Below, piece by piece: positions 1-7,729 of a stretch of 64,000 nucleotides of DNA (positions are counted from its first letter, which is position 1; every line of letters starts with the position of its first letter). The DNA lies in the NCBI RefSeq assembly GCF_050015995.1, contig NZ_JBNHEP010000127.1, positions 1 to 64,000 of the forward strand. The letters are read 5' to 3'. This stretch comes from Trichodesmium sp050015995. Its GTDB lineage: Bacteria; Cyanobacteriota; Cyanobacteriia; Cyanobacteriales; Microcoleaceae. The notes under the pieces were generated by a model. It had not been told where the DNA came from, searched no databases, and saw only the letters and a program-made list of their open reading frames with translations. The translations under genes were made by a program, and so were the position numbers.

Positions 1-50
1 ACTTCCCTCTAGATTTAGCAGCAGTAGAAGCTCCTGCTATCAAGGGTTAA
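1..50 (+). CDS. psbA: Photosystem II D1 protein, C-terminal end only (partial)
   Basis: The frame ending in TAA at 48-50 reads (N)FPLDLAAVEAPAIKG, the conserved D1 tail. The mature protein ends at the Ala of LDLA after CtpA cleavage, and the following nine residues are the removable extension. D1 binds the manganese cluster and the QB plastoquinone in the thylakoid photosystem II core. Only the last 16 codons lie in this window, so the D1 isoform cannot be judged. A strong intrinsic terminator follows at 79-107. The identification rests on this short but highly characteristic peptide. Confidence 0.85.
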   Translation, partial: FPLDLAAVEAPAIKG

Positions 51-78
51 TTTTTAACTAATTTTTTAATTAATAAAA

Positions 79-107
79 AGCTCTCCATCTGGAGGGCTTT
101 TTTTTTT
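79..107 (+). terminator. Rho-independent terminator after psbA
   Basis: Eight-base-pair stem AGCTCTCC / GGAGGGCT (one G-T pair) with loop ATCT, followed by a run of T. It lies 29 bases after the psbA stop and would end that transcript before the membrane-protein gene at 138. Confidence 0.85.
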
Positions 108-137
108 AAAAAAAAGAATAAAAAAATCACAAAGACT

Positions 138-1385
138 ATGATAAATCAGCTTATTAGTTTATTTTTAGTGGTTATATTTTTGTTTTCCACTCCTAGTGTG
201 AGTTTTGCCCAAAATAATATTAATAACCTTGATAACCTTCCACCAGAAAAAGTTCAAGAATTAATTTCGATTCGATACAGTATTACTACTATTGAGGAAC
301 TAGAAAACAGGGGTCTACTTTCAGAAACCCAGGCAATAACAGAAACAAAAAGTTACTTGAAAAAATCTCAACTTATAGTTGGGGAAAAGTTAAGCTTAGA
401 ACAGATTATACAATTAACTAATAACTACGAAATAGTTACACCGGGAAGCCAAACAAACATAATTCAAAAAATCGCTGGTTTTGTGACTTTTACAAATATC
501 ATCTTGACTTCAGCAGCAATTTTACTTGTTTTGGCAGTAGCTTCATTAGCTTCTCTATATTTAATTCCTATTCTAATGCTAATTCCAGATTGGGGTTATG
601 AAATTATTATTTACTTAGTTTGTTTTGGTGCTATTGTTGGGGGAAATTTTGTTACAGGAATAGGAGAATTTATTGCTTTTCCTGGTTGCTTGGGGTTAAT
701 TGGCGCTATTAGTTTCAGTCACTATCTGCATAGAAAATTTTTCCAAAAGCTTGTTGATGAGAAAAACAGTTATCCTTATTATCTTGATAGTTTCATTCTG
801 TTTATCATTTGGGCGATTGCTGCTATTATTTATCAAAGTTCTCTCCTGGGTTTTATTGCTATTATTGCTTTGGAGACCTGCCTAGGTTTTTCTGTAGTTA
901 TTACACCTCTTTGTTACATGATTGGTTTTACCGAAAGGGATGTAATTTCCAGGGCGATGTCTGCTTCTTTAATTTTATTAACTTTATATGTTAGTGCTGA
1001 AATAGCAAATTTTGAACTTCCCTATATCGGAATTTTTTCTACAGGAGTTTTATTTGTTGGTACTTTTGTTTATTTTGTGGGAACTTTAATTGTTTCTAGC
1101 AAATGGTATGATTATGGGAAGTTTAATATAAATCGTTATCTCTGGTTACAATTTTTGACGATAGGATCGGGTGTTACTGCACTTTATATTGGTTCAGTTT
1201 GGCAAGTTTTATTATTACAAAGAATTGGCGGTACATTCTTTTTCTTGTATCTGATTGAAAAATATTTTGAATTGCCTTGGCATGAAAAATTATGGGCTTG
1301 GGCAACTTTAGGTTTGGCGGTTATTTTGTATTTATCTGCTTTAGTAGCTAAAAAATATCCAGAATATTTTTTCTTAGTAAATTAA
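138..1385 (+). CDS. Exported polytopic membrane protein of unknown function
   Basis: A 415-residue protein that I do not recognise. An N-terminal signal peptide (hydrophobic residues 4-20, likely cleavage after SFA at about 24) is followed by a polar region of about 90 residues. After that come roughly nine to ten hydrophobic segments from about residue 110 to the C-terminus, so most of the protein is embedded in the membrane. No catalytic motif is visible. The polar domain would face the periplasm if the signal is cleaved. It is the only gene on the plus strand before 14 kb and is separated from psbA by a terminator, so it probably has its own promoter in 108-137. The real coding status is well supported by length and composition. 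Confidence 0.75.
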   Translation: MINQLISLFLVVIFLFSTPSVSFAQNNINNLDNLPPEKVQELISIRYSITTIEELENRGLLSETQAITETKSYLKKSQLIVGEKLSLEQIIQLTNNYEIVTPGSQTNIIQKIAGFVTFTNIILTSAAILLVLAVASLASLYLIPILMLIPDWGYEIIIYLVCFGAIVGGNFVTGIGEFIAFPGCLGLIGAISFSHYLHRKFFQKLVDEKNSYPYYLDSFILFIIWAIAAIIYQSSLLGFIAIIALETCLGFSVVITPLCYMIGFTERDVISRAMSASLILLTLYVSAEIANFELPYIGIFSTGVLFVGTFVYFVGTLIVSSKWYDYGKFNINRYLWLQFLTIGSGVTALYIGSVWQVLLLQRIGGTFFFLYLIEKYFELPWHEKLWAWATLGLAVILYLSALVAKKYPEYFFLVN

Positions 1386-1743
1386 AATTTAGAAAAGAAG
1401 GAATAATTAAGAACTAAGAAGGTAAATACCGATCTTCAATAATTAATAATTAAAAAGACATCTCCTGTAAAATATTTTTATCGGCCTTATTATTCGTAAC
1501 ATTCTTTTTTCAAAATGGTATAAGAGAGCTGATATTTTAGCAATGTAAAGAATATAGGTTGAATTTTGCCTACCTGCTTAATAAATACTGGATTTTAATG
1601 CCTATTTATTAAAATCAAACCGCTTAAACTGTAAATATATTCTTGCTTTCTTCCAGTTTAGTGAGGTTAAATATTAGGAAGTTGCTAATAACTACTTCTA
1701 AGAATTCTCCAATAATTTCTCAACAAACTTAATATAAGCATTA
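1386..1743. other. Intergenic, nothing recognised
   Basis: AT-rich stretch between convergent genes. No reading frame of note, no clear hairpin terminator and no dispersed repeat was seen. Confidence 0.5.
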
Positions 1744-2373
1744 TTAATTTTGCTGAATCACCAATTGATCGAGGCGCTTAAAAATACTTACAACAGTATA
1801 TAAATCCTCCTTATTATCTATAGAAAATAAACGAGATAATCCATATTGGGTAATATCTATTTTAAGTAGTTTTACCAATCTAAACTCACTACCATTTGTC
1901 ACAAATCCAAAAGCAGGTTGTTCGAGTTCTGAAGAATTTAACATATAAGCTAATATTTGAGGAATTCCAACATTTAATGAATATTCAACCCGTTTTGCTT
2001 CAATTACTAAGACCCAAAATTGAGGAGTATAAACCAATATATCAATTTTACCTGTAACGATAGTTCCTTCATCTTCGGAAGTAATTTTTATCTGTTTTTC
2101 AGCAAATAGAAAAAATGGTTCGCGATAAAAACCTGCTGCCTTCAATAAAGGTGATAATACCACTATTTTCACTAGAGGTTCTAATATCGGACGTTTAGAA
2201 AGACGTAAATAATCTACTTTTACCTGTGCTAATTATTGTTTTTCTAAATCTGTCAATTCTGGTAAATTTTCTTGCCACTCTGGGAAAAAAGTTGGTTCGT
2301 CTGTGCGTTTTAAACCAAAATTTTCTTCTAAAGAATATAGGTCTATTTGGCTAGCTGGTATTGTTTGAAGCAT
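1744..2373 (-). pseudogene. HsdR_N-type restriction-endonuclease-like protein split by one TAA
   Basis: Read from ATG at 2373 the frame gives a 209-residue protein with a single in-frame TAA at 2233-2235, after LTDLEKQ and before LAQVKVDYLRLSK. The two halves join without frame change. The C-terminal part (open from GTG at 2172) carries a PD-(D/E)XK-like core, GKIDILVY then VIEAKR, as in the N-terminal domain of type I restriction R subunits and the many stand-alone cyanobacterial relatives of about 210 residues. The nuclease core itself is intact. The first 46 codons and the rest may be expressed separately, read through, or dead. No methylase or specificity subunit is nearby, so a full restriction system is not implied. 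Confidence 0.7.
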
Positions 2374-2680
2374 AATGTTTTTTTTGATTATTTTTTTATC
2401 TTATCTCAATCGATTTTTTACGGCTAATAGGAAAAAAATTGTATTATGACTGTGGAACTTATTTACACCTTTTCATGTTGCATTTCGATACGGGATATCT
2501 AAAATAAAAACTCACTATTAACAAAGGCTTAATCTTTTATTTTCTCAAAATTATTGAGTCATTAACCCCGCCTTGATTGGCGAAATGTTCTTGGAGGGTT
2601 GCTCAAAATTCCCCTGACAAAAATAACTTCTGAATCCTGAATTATGACTTCGTTAAAGATACACTATATCAACCATTTTT
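2374..2680. other. Intergenic, nothing recognised
   Basis: AT-rich. A short GGGTTGCTCAAA string near 2595 is shared with the repeat at 5130-5265, suggesting a decayed copy. Nothing else was seen. Confidence 0.4.
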
Positions 2681-3487
2681 TTAATATCCACTAGCAGCCA
2701 TATCAAATTCATAAATATAGTCAGCTCTTTCAATTTTTGTAGTGTAATTTCCATCAGGATATAGAGTCAGCAATCTTAATCCGGGTGGCTTTTTATCTAG
2801 AACAAATTCGGAATTTTCTGGTTCAAATTGAATACAAGTAGAGGGAGTTGTTAAATAACGAACACCATTTATTTCTGTTTCAAATTCTTGATGAACATGA
2901 CCAGACAAAACAATTTTTACCTGTGGATAACGATTAATTATATTTAATAATGATTCCGGTTCATGTAAAATAATTCTATCCATCCATTCTGAGTTTATTT
3001 TTACAGGAGGATGATGTAAGGCAATTAAAACTGGTTTGTTTCCTATTATTTTTAGTTGAGATTCTAACCATTCGAGATTTTCTGAGGAAACTTGACCGTA
3101 CACACATCCAGGCACATTGGTATTTAGCAATAAAAAGTACCACCCACCTATTTCAAAAGATTTTTTGGAACAAATAGGGCCACAATTTAGCTCCTGTTCC
3201 ATAATAGGTAAACGGTCATGGTTTCCTGCTATCCAATAAGTAGGAATGTTCAGGGGAGTAAGTAAGGATGCTAGACGTTGGTATGATTCGGGGGTTTCAT
3301 CTTGGGAAATGTCCCCAGTGAGTAGCAGCACATCTGGCTGGGGTTGTAATTGTCCCAGTTTCTCTAAAACTTTAAGAAAAGAGGTTTCGGTGGGAACTCC
3401 ATACATTTCTCCCTGAGTGGGGTCTGCAAATAGATGGGTGTCGGTAATTTGGGCGACAATGACAGGAAATTTCGAAATCATGGTCAA
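2681..3487 (-). CDS. cpdA: Calcineurin-like phosphoesterase, CpdA-type cyclic-nucleotide phosphodiesterase
   Basis: A 268-residue binuclear metallophosphoesterase. All metal-binding motifs are present in order: D16-T-H18, GD at 58-59, GNHD at 88-91, HHPP near 157 and GHVH near 197. This arrangement matches the CpdA/Icc family that hydrolyses 3',5'-cAMP in the cytoplasm; family members can also act on other phosphodiesters, so the substrate is inferred. The start is either ATG at 3487 or ATG three codons inside; both give a full-length protein. It stands alone on the minus strand between the broken nuclease gene and tRNA-Cys. Confidence 0.85.
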   Translation of the reverse strand: MTMISKFPVIVAQITDTHLFADPTQGEMYGVPTETSFLKVLEKLGQLQPQPDVLLLTGDISQDETPESYQRLASLLTPLNIPTYWIAGNHDRLPIMEQELNCGPICSKKSFEIGGWYFLLLNTNVPGCVYGQVSSENLEWLESQLKIIGNKPVLIALHHPPVKINSEWMDRIILHEPESLLNIINRYPQVKIVLSGHVHQEFETEINGVRYLTTPSTCIQFEPENSEFVLDKKPPGLRLLTLYPDGNYTTKIERADYIYEFDMAASGY

Positions 3488-3650
3488 TCAGAAAGTTTTG
3501 ATATATAAGGATGAGAATCTTAAAGATAGCTTTAAATATTTGTCCATAGTGCAATCAAAAACAAGACCATAAGTGATTTAGATCGCATTCATTCTTTGAG
3601 GCTTGCTATATTTCCTTGGATAGTGTATAGTAATGTATATGAGTAAAAAT

Positions 3651-3721
<71 letters not shown>

Positions 3722-3838
3722 TTGATTTTAATTATAACTTATTAATTTTGCTTGACCAAAAAATTCAGGTCAATAACCTCTCCTTTTAAGAGGATAAAAA
3801 ATAAACTCAAGTATTTAATCAGAACTGATAACTGGAAT

Positions 3839-3862
3839 GACCTTTGATTAAGGTCTTTTTTT
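3839..3862 (+). terminator. Intrinsic terminator downstream of tRNA-Cys
   Basis: Stem GACCTT / AAGGTC with loop TGATT followed by seven T on the plus strand. It could end tRNA-Cys transcription; it lies just beyond the 3' end of the convergent sufU gene. Confidence 0.65.
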
Positions 3863-3879
3863 GTTGTTAATTTGTTTGG

Positions 3880-4311
3880 CTATTTTAATGCTGCTTTGAG
3901 AGCGTGCCAGCTTAATAAAACACATTTAATTCTGATGGGAAACTGAGAGACTCCTTGAAAGATATTTAGTTTTGGTAAGTTATCTGAAAGACTAATTTCT
4001 CCTTTGAGCATTTGGCGGAATTTTTCGATTATTTCTAAGGCTTCTTCTACAGTTTTTCCTGACAATGTTTCTGCCATTAAATCTGCTGAAGCGATGGTTA
4101 ATGCACAACCTTTTCCTTGAAATTTTATATCTTCTATAATCTGATTTGTTTGGTTAAATTTTATTGTTAATTCGATACGATCGCCACAGATAGGATTATT
4201 TCCTAGTTGTTGTTGATGTATGGGGTTAGTTTTGCCTTGGTTTTGTGGGTTTTTAGCACGTTCGAGAATAGTTTTATATTGAAGGTTACGAAGATGATTT
4301 TGGGTATTCAT
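3880..4311 (-). CDS. sufU: SUF-type iron-sulfur cluster scaffold, SufU/NifU-N family
   Basis: A 143-residue IscU-fold protein. The three conserved cysteines and the aspartate are present: C42 and D44 in NPICGD, C69 in GKGCALTIAS, C130 in RIKCVLLSW. In the SufU subtype the scaffold accepts sulfur from SufS and builds or zinc-bridges Fe-S clusters in the cytoplasm. The insertion before the third Cys and the GKGC-AxTxAS signature favour SufU over IscU. No sufS is in the window. It may support maturation of Fe-S enzymes such as the neighbouring molybdenum hydroxylase, but that link is inference only. Confidence 0.88.
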   Translation of the reverse strand: MNTQNHLRNLQYKTILERAKNPQNQGKTNPIHQQQLGNNPICGDRIELTIKFNQTNQIIEDIKFQGKGCALTIASADLMAETLSGKTVEEALEIIEKFRQMLKGEISLSDNLPKLNIFQGVSQFPIRIKCVLLSWHALKAALK

Positions 4312-4320
4312 AATTATTAA

Positions 4321-4360
4321 GGGAACAGGGAACAGGGAACAGGGAACAGGGAACAGGGAA
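4321..4360. repeat. Heptanucleotide tandem repeat (GGGAACA)n
   Basis: Five direct copies of GGGAACA just upstream of sufU. Heptamer arrays of this kind (STRR) are known in filamentous cyanobacteria. Similar arrays here are at 6537-6562 and 42079-42127. Confidence 0.85.
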
Positions 4361-4416
4361 TAATACCAATATTATAAATGTTTGCTACATTTTCTTGAGT
4401 AGGGAAGTGGGGGGAG

Positions 4417-4444
4417 GTAGGGACGTTGCATGCAACGTCTGTAC
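4417..4444. repeat. Dispersed palindrome, core GACGTTGCATGCAACGTC
   Basis: Perfect 18-base palindrome at 4422-4439 within TAGGGACGTTGCATGCAACG. A second copy with longer arms lies at 6560-6589. Confidence 0.8.
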
Positions 4445-4524
4445 ACATAATAATAATTAATACCAAACTTCGCGAGCTTGAGAAACGTTATAACAATAAT
4501 AAAGTAGCACAAAGTAATTCCATA

Positions 4525-5118
4525 TCACAAGTTTGTTAATTGTTGATAATCAGCAAAGGTATCAATATCTATTTCTCCTTTGGGAAAATCAACAGTTGCA
4601 ACTTGGTAAGAATAATTTTTGATGATTTGTTTAGCACCTTTGGCTGTTTTTAAGTTGAGCATTTCTGGAAAAAATTTAGCACTAAATAAAGCTGGAACTC
4701 CGAAAGTAGCAGCATATTCACAAGCAACTATTGCCTTACCTGTTAAATAATAAACATCAATAATTTTTTTGATAAGTTGAGTAGAAACAAAAGGTTGGTC
4801 ACATAGCATTAATAGTACAGCTTCTAGATTTTCTTGAGTTGCTTTGAGGTTATTAATACCAAGTTTTATTGAACTGTTCATTCCCTCTTGCCAATCACAA
4901 TTTTTGACAATTTTTACAGGAAAATTGCTAATTTCAGGAAATATTAAATCGGCATAAGCACCCAAAACTACAACTATTGGCGCACAATCAGAATTAACAG
5001 CAATTTCCACAGTATTAAAAATGAAACTATGCTCTTGATAAATTAACAATTGTTTGGGCTGACCTAAACGAGTTGAAGCGCCAGCGGCTAAAATTATAAT
5101 TCCGATAGATTTATTCAT
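4525..5118 (-). CDS. mocA: Molybdenum cofactor cytidylyltransferase-like (MocA family)
   Basis: A 197-residue MobA-like nucleotidyltransferase. The nucleotide-binding loop LAAGASTRLGQPKQLL spans residues 10-25 and the metal-binding LCDQPF motif is near 107. MocA converts Mo-molybdopterin to the cytosine dinucleotide form used by the xanthine oxidase family. It lies downstream of, and in the same orientation as, a molybdenum hydroxylase locus and an XdhC-type chaperone, which supports MocA over MobA. It would deliver MCD cofactor to the subunit at 7730. Cytoplasmic. Confidence 0.85.
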   Translation of the reverse strand: MNKSIGIIILAAGASTRLGQPKQLLIYQEHSFIFNTVEIAVNSDCAPIVVVLGAYADLIFPEISNFPVKIVKNCDWQEGMNSSIKLGINNLKATQENLEAVLLMLCDQPFVSTQLIKKIIDVYYLTGKAIVACEYAATFGVPALFSAKFFPEMLNLKTAKGAKQIIKNYSYQVATVDFPKGEIDIDTFADYQQLTNL

Positions 5119-5445
5119 TATTTGAGGACATCTAGCTTGAAAATGTGGGTTAAAAAAGCTAACCCCCCGACCCCCTTCCCTACAAGGGAAGGGGGAGAAA
5201 TATTCTCCCCTCTCCTTCTAAGAGAGGGGTCGGGGGAGAGGTCTTCCGGGTTGCTCAAACTTACCGAAACAATTAAACAATTAAACAATTAAATAATTAG
5301 ATAATTCAGGTTTAAAGCCTGCCCTTTCAAGGGAAAAAAATAAATTTTTTCCTTTTAGTCAATCCTCTCCCTTTTAGGAAGAGGTAATTATCCATTATCC
5401 ATTATCCATTATCCATTAATGAACCACCATTTTAGTCTAGACACG
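5119..5445. repeat. Intergenic MITE-like repeat plus CCATTAT repeats
   Basis: 5130-5265 matches the palindromic element also found at 41026-41583 and 48465-48613: it opens with GCTTGAAAATGTGGGTTAAA and contains mirrored AACCCCC and GAAGGGG blocks. At 5390-5418 four copies of CCATTAT run into TAATGAACC, a string repeated at 60380-60422. No gene. Confidence 0.7.
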
Positions 5446-6534
5446 CTAATTTTCACTGTGAATTGGTAGTTGACGGTGACGTAAAAAACCTGCGGAACGG
5501 TTAGTTATAACTGCTTGAATTTCGGCGATAATTGCTAAAGCAATTTCTTGGGGATTATCGGCACCAATATCTAGACCGACTGGAGCATATAAACGTTTTT
5601 TGTATTGCTGATCTATGGGAATTTCTCCTAATAATTTTTCGGTTCTTCTGCGGGGTCCGAGTATTCCTAAATAACGCAACGGTAAAGGTAAAATATTTTG
5701 GAGAATTGTCAAATCATAAAGATAGTTATGAGTCATTACAACTGCCACAGTTTTTTCATCTAAAATTACTGATTTTGGGAGTTTTTCATATTCGGAAATA
5801 ATTATAGAATCAGCTTCGGGAAATTTGGTGGAAGTGGCATAAGCAGGGCGACGGTCTAATACTGTGACTGACCATCCTAATTGTTTGGCAAAATATACTA
5901 TGGGTATGGCATCGTGACCAGCACCAAATATTACTAGAGATAGGGGTGGATGAATGACTTCTATAAAGGCTTCTATATTATTAGTAGATATGTGAAATGA
6001 TTTACCCGATAGTTGAGCATTTTTTCCATGATTTAGTAGTAGTTGAACGAGAGAAGAATCAGTTATTTTAGTAGTAAAATTACCATCTGGGGATAACATT
6101 AAGTGATGGTGTTCTATAGCTTGACTTTTAAATATTGTGACTAATACTCCCGGTTGTCTATCCCGAAGACAGTCGGCAAGAAATGACATTAAAATTGTTC
6201 CACTTTCACCAAATAAAGGTTCGATAAAAATATCAACTATTCCCTGACAACCCATCCCTAAACCCCACAAAATATCTGCTTCGGAGGTAGTGTCGTAGGA
6301 GACCAAGCGAGATTTTTTAGAATTCATTACCTCTTGCGCTTGCTCTAAAACGTCACCTTCGAGACAACCACCACTGAGGGAACCGACCATTTCACCTTTG
6401 GAAGTCATTAACATTCGCGCTCCTGGTCGGCGATATGTGGAACCTACTACTTTGACAACGGTGGCAACAGCGATGGTTTCTCCAGAATTTTTGAGTTTGT
6501 TGTAGGTTCTAATAATGTCTTGTAATTCTTTCAT
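5446..6534 (-). CDS. XdhC/CoxI family molybdenum hydroxylase maturation protein
   Basis: A 362-residue protein counted from the ATG at 6534. The upstream ATG at 6579 falls inside a dispersed palindrome and the 15 residues it adds are translated repeat, so I reject it. The N-terminal XdhC/CoxI domain carries GSTYRRPGARM and GSLSGGCLEG. A C-terminal Rossmann domain starts with VIFGAGHDA, and the end has GLDIGADNPQEIALAI. XdhC proteins bind the molybdenum cofactor, protect it during sulfuration and insert it into xanthine-oxidase-family enzymes; PaoD does this for E. coli PaoABC. The same role is expected here for the 7730-11897 enzyme. The small membrane protein at 6622 intervenes. Confidence 0.88.
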   Translation of the reverse strand: MKELQDIIRTYNKLKNSGETIAVATVVKVVGSTYRRPGARMLMTSKGEMVGSLSGGCLEGDVLEQAQEVMNSKKSRLVSYDTTSEADILWGLGMGCQGIVDIFIEPLFGESGTILMSFLADCLRDRQPGVLVTIFKSQAIEHHHLMLSPDGNFTTKITDSSLVQLLLNHGKNAQLSGKSFHISTNNIEAFIEVIHPPLSLVIFGAGHDAIPIVYFAKQLGWSVTVLDRRPAYATSTKFPEADSIIISEYEKLPKSVILDEKTVAVVMTHNYLYDLTILQNILPLPLRYLGILGPRRRTEKLLGEIPIDQQYKKRLYAPVGLDIGADNPQEIALAIIAEIQAVITNRSAGFLRHRQLPIHSEN

Positions 6535-6536
6535 AT

Positions 6537-6589
6537 TAGGGAGTAGGGAGTAGGGAGTAGGTAGGGACGTTGCATGCAACGTCCCTACA
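6537..6589. repeat. GGGAGTA heptamer array and GTTGCATGCAAC palindrome
   Basis: Three copies of the heptamer GGGAGTA followed by a long palindrome with arms GTAGGGACGTTGCA / TGCAACGTCCCTAC at 6560-6587. It sits directly upstream of the xdhC-like start and creates a false longer start. Confidence 0.8.
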
Positions 6590-6621
6590 GAGTCAGGAAG
6601 ATACCTGCGCTACATCTGACT

Positions 6622-7209
6622 TCATTTTAGATAGCTAACTTTAGCCCATGCAGCAATAATATTACCTAACCATTGAATTTTGTCATAAGACTGATAGGCA
6701 AGAAGATGATAATCTTGATGGGTAGTTTTGATTAATAAACCCCATGATGAGAATCTATTTCCTTTAAAACCGCTAGTTTTAATTTGTTGTATATATTGAA
6801 TTTTTGAGCGCCTAATTTCTTGTTTTTTTTCTTTAAAAGTACCTAATTTTTCATTGAAAACTAGGCAGTCAAATCTCAAATCAAAGCTTGCTTGTGCCAG
6901 AAAAAAATATAGGATTATATAGACTTGATTAAAAATTTTAGCAGCAAAAAAATACATCACTAAAGGAATAAAGAAAAATATAAAAGTTAAAATACTGATT
7001 AAATAATCTTGAATCAGGATAAATGAAGTTATCAGTAATGTAGCAATAAAAATACAGAATAGTATCCAAGCTAAAAGGCAAATAATTGCGAATGTAAGTA
7101 AGTATCTCATGCCATTTGGACGGTAAACTAATAGAAGTTCACTGTTAGGAGAGTAGAATATTCTAAACCCTTTCGGAGGTGGAATAATTGGTAACATATA
7201 TAGAAGCAA
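6622..7209 (-). CDS. Small membrane protein of unknown function
   Basis: A 195-residue protein. Residues about 33-115 contain two or three strongly hydrophobic helices (around 36-66, 70-95 and 92-108). A polar C-terminal region of about 80 residues ends in a hydrophobic amphipathic stretch. The layout, two helices followed by a soluble beta-rich part with the SSWGLLIKTT pattern, recalls membrane proteins with PH-like domains, but I cannot assign a family. It lies between the molybdenum hydroxylase and xdhC-like genes in the same orientation, so co-transcription is possible. The first in-frame ATG (7209) and the one at 7197 are both plausible starts. Confidence 0.6.
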   Translation of the reverse strand: MLLYMLPIIPPPKGFRIFYSPNSELLLVYRPNGMRYLLTFAIICLLAWILFCIFIATLLITSFILIQDYLISILTFIFFFIPLVMYFFAAKIFNQVYIILYFFLAQASFDLRFDCLVFNEKLGTFKEKKQEIRRSKIQYIQQIKTSGFKGNRFSSWGLLIKTTHQDYHLLAYQSYDKIQWLGNIIAAWAKVSYLK

Positions 7210-7435
7210 AGATAATTAAGGAAGTAAGTCAAAACTCAAAATTAACAGAAGTTGATAATTTTTTTATCGTAATTGATTGACTTTTAGTAAATATCTATCT
7301 TAAGGCTAGAGCAATACTACGAACTTTAATTGTAACTATTCAACCGAACATAGTTTTATTTGTATAATTTTTTTTTAATTGGTATTAATTTTCGGAAAAT
7401 AAAATATTCTTGTAGGGACGTTCTATGGAATAACC

Positions 7436-7707
7436 CTACTGGACCGACAGCTAAAATGGTGCATTAGAAAATGGGGGGATGGGGTGATGGGGAGATGGGG
7501 TGATGGGGTGCGAGACGAAAAAAGCTAATGCACTATTTTAGCTGTGTCAGTCTACTACTGGACTGTTTCAGCTAAAACAGTGCATTAGGGAGTAGGGGAG
7601 TAGGGGAGTAGGGGAGTGGGGGAGTAGGGGAGAAAGATTGTTGTTGGGTTTCGTCCCTCAACCCAACCTACATCTATTGCAACATTTAAGATGAAACAGT
7701 CTACTAC
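7436..7707. repeat. Nested inverted repeats with G-rich tandem tracts
   Basis: CAGCTAAAATGGTGCATTAG at 7448-7467 is mirrored at 7524-7543 (19 of 20) around a GATGGGGT-rich loop. A third copy of the arm, at 7569-7588, leads into GGGAGTAG tandem repeats. A GACTGTTTCA string at 7561 is mirrored by GATGAAACAGTC at 7690-7701. Inside is a GTTGGGTTTCGT REP copy at 7643-7671. The arrangement resembles one small element inserted in or next to another. Confidence 0.7.
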
Positions 7708-7729
7708 CAATTTTGCTGTTCCCTATTCT

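Noticed and set aside
6535..6579. Longer start of the XdhC-like gene at 6579
   Set aside because: The ATG lies inside the GTTGCATGCAAC palindrome and the added residues are translated heptamer repeat; ATG 6534 starts the conserved sequence.
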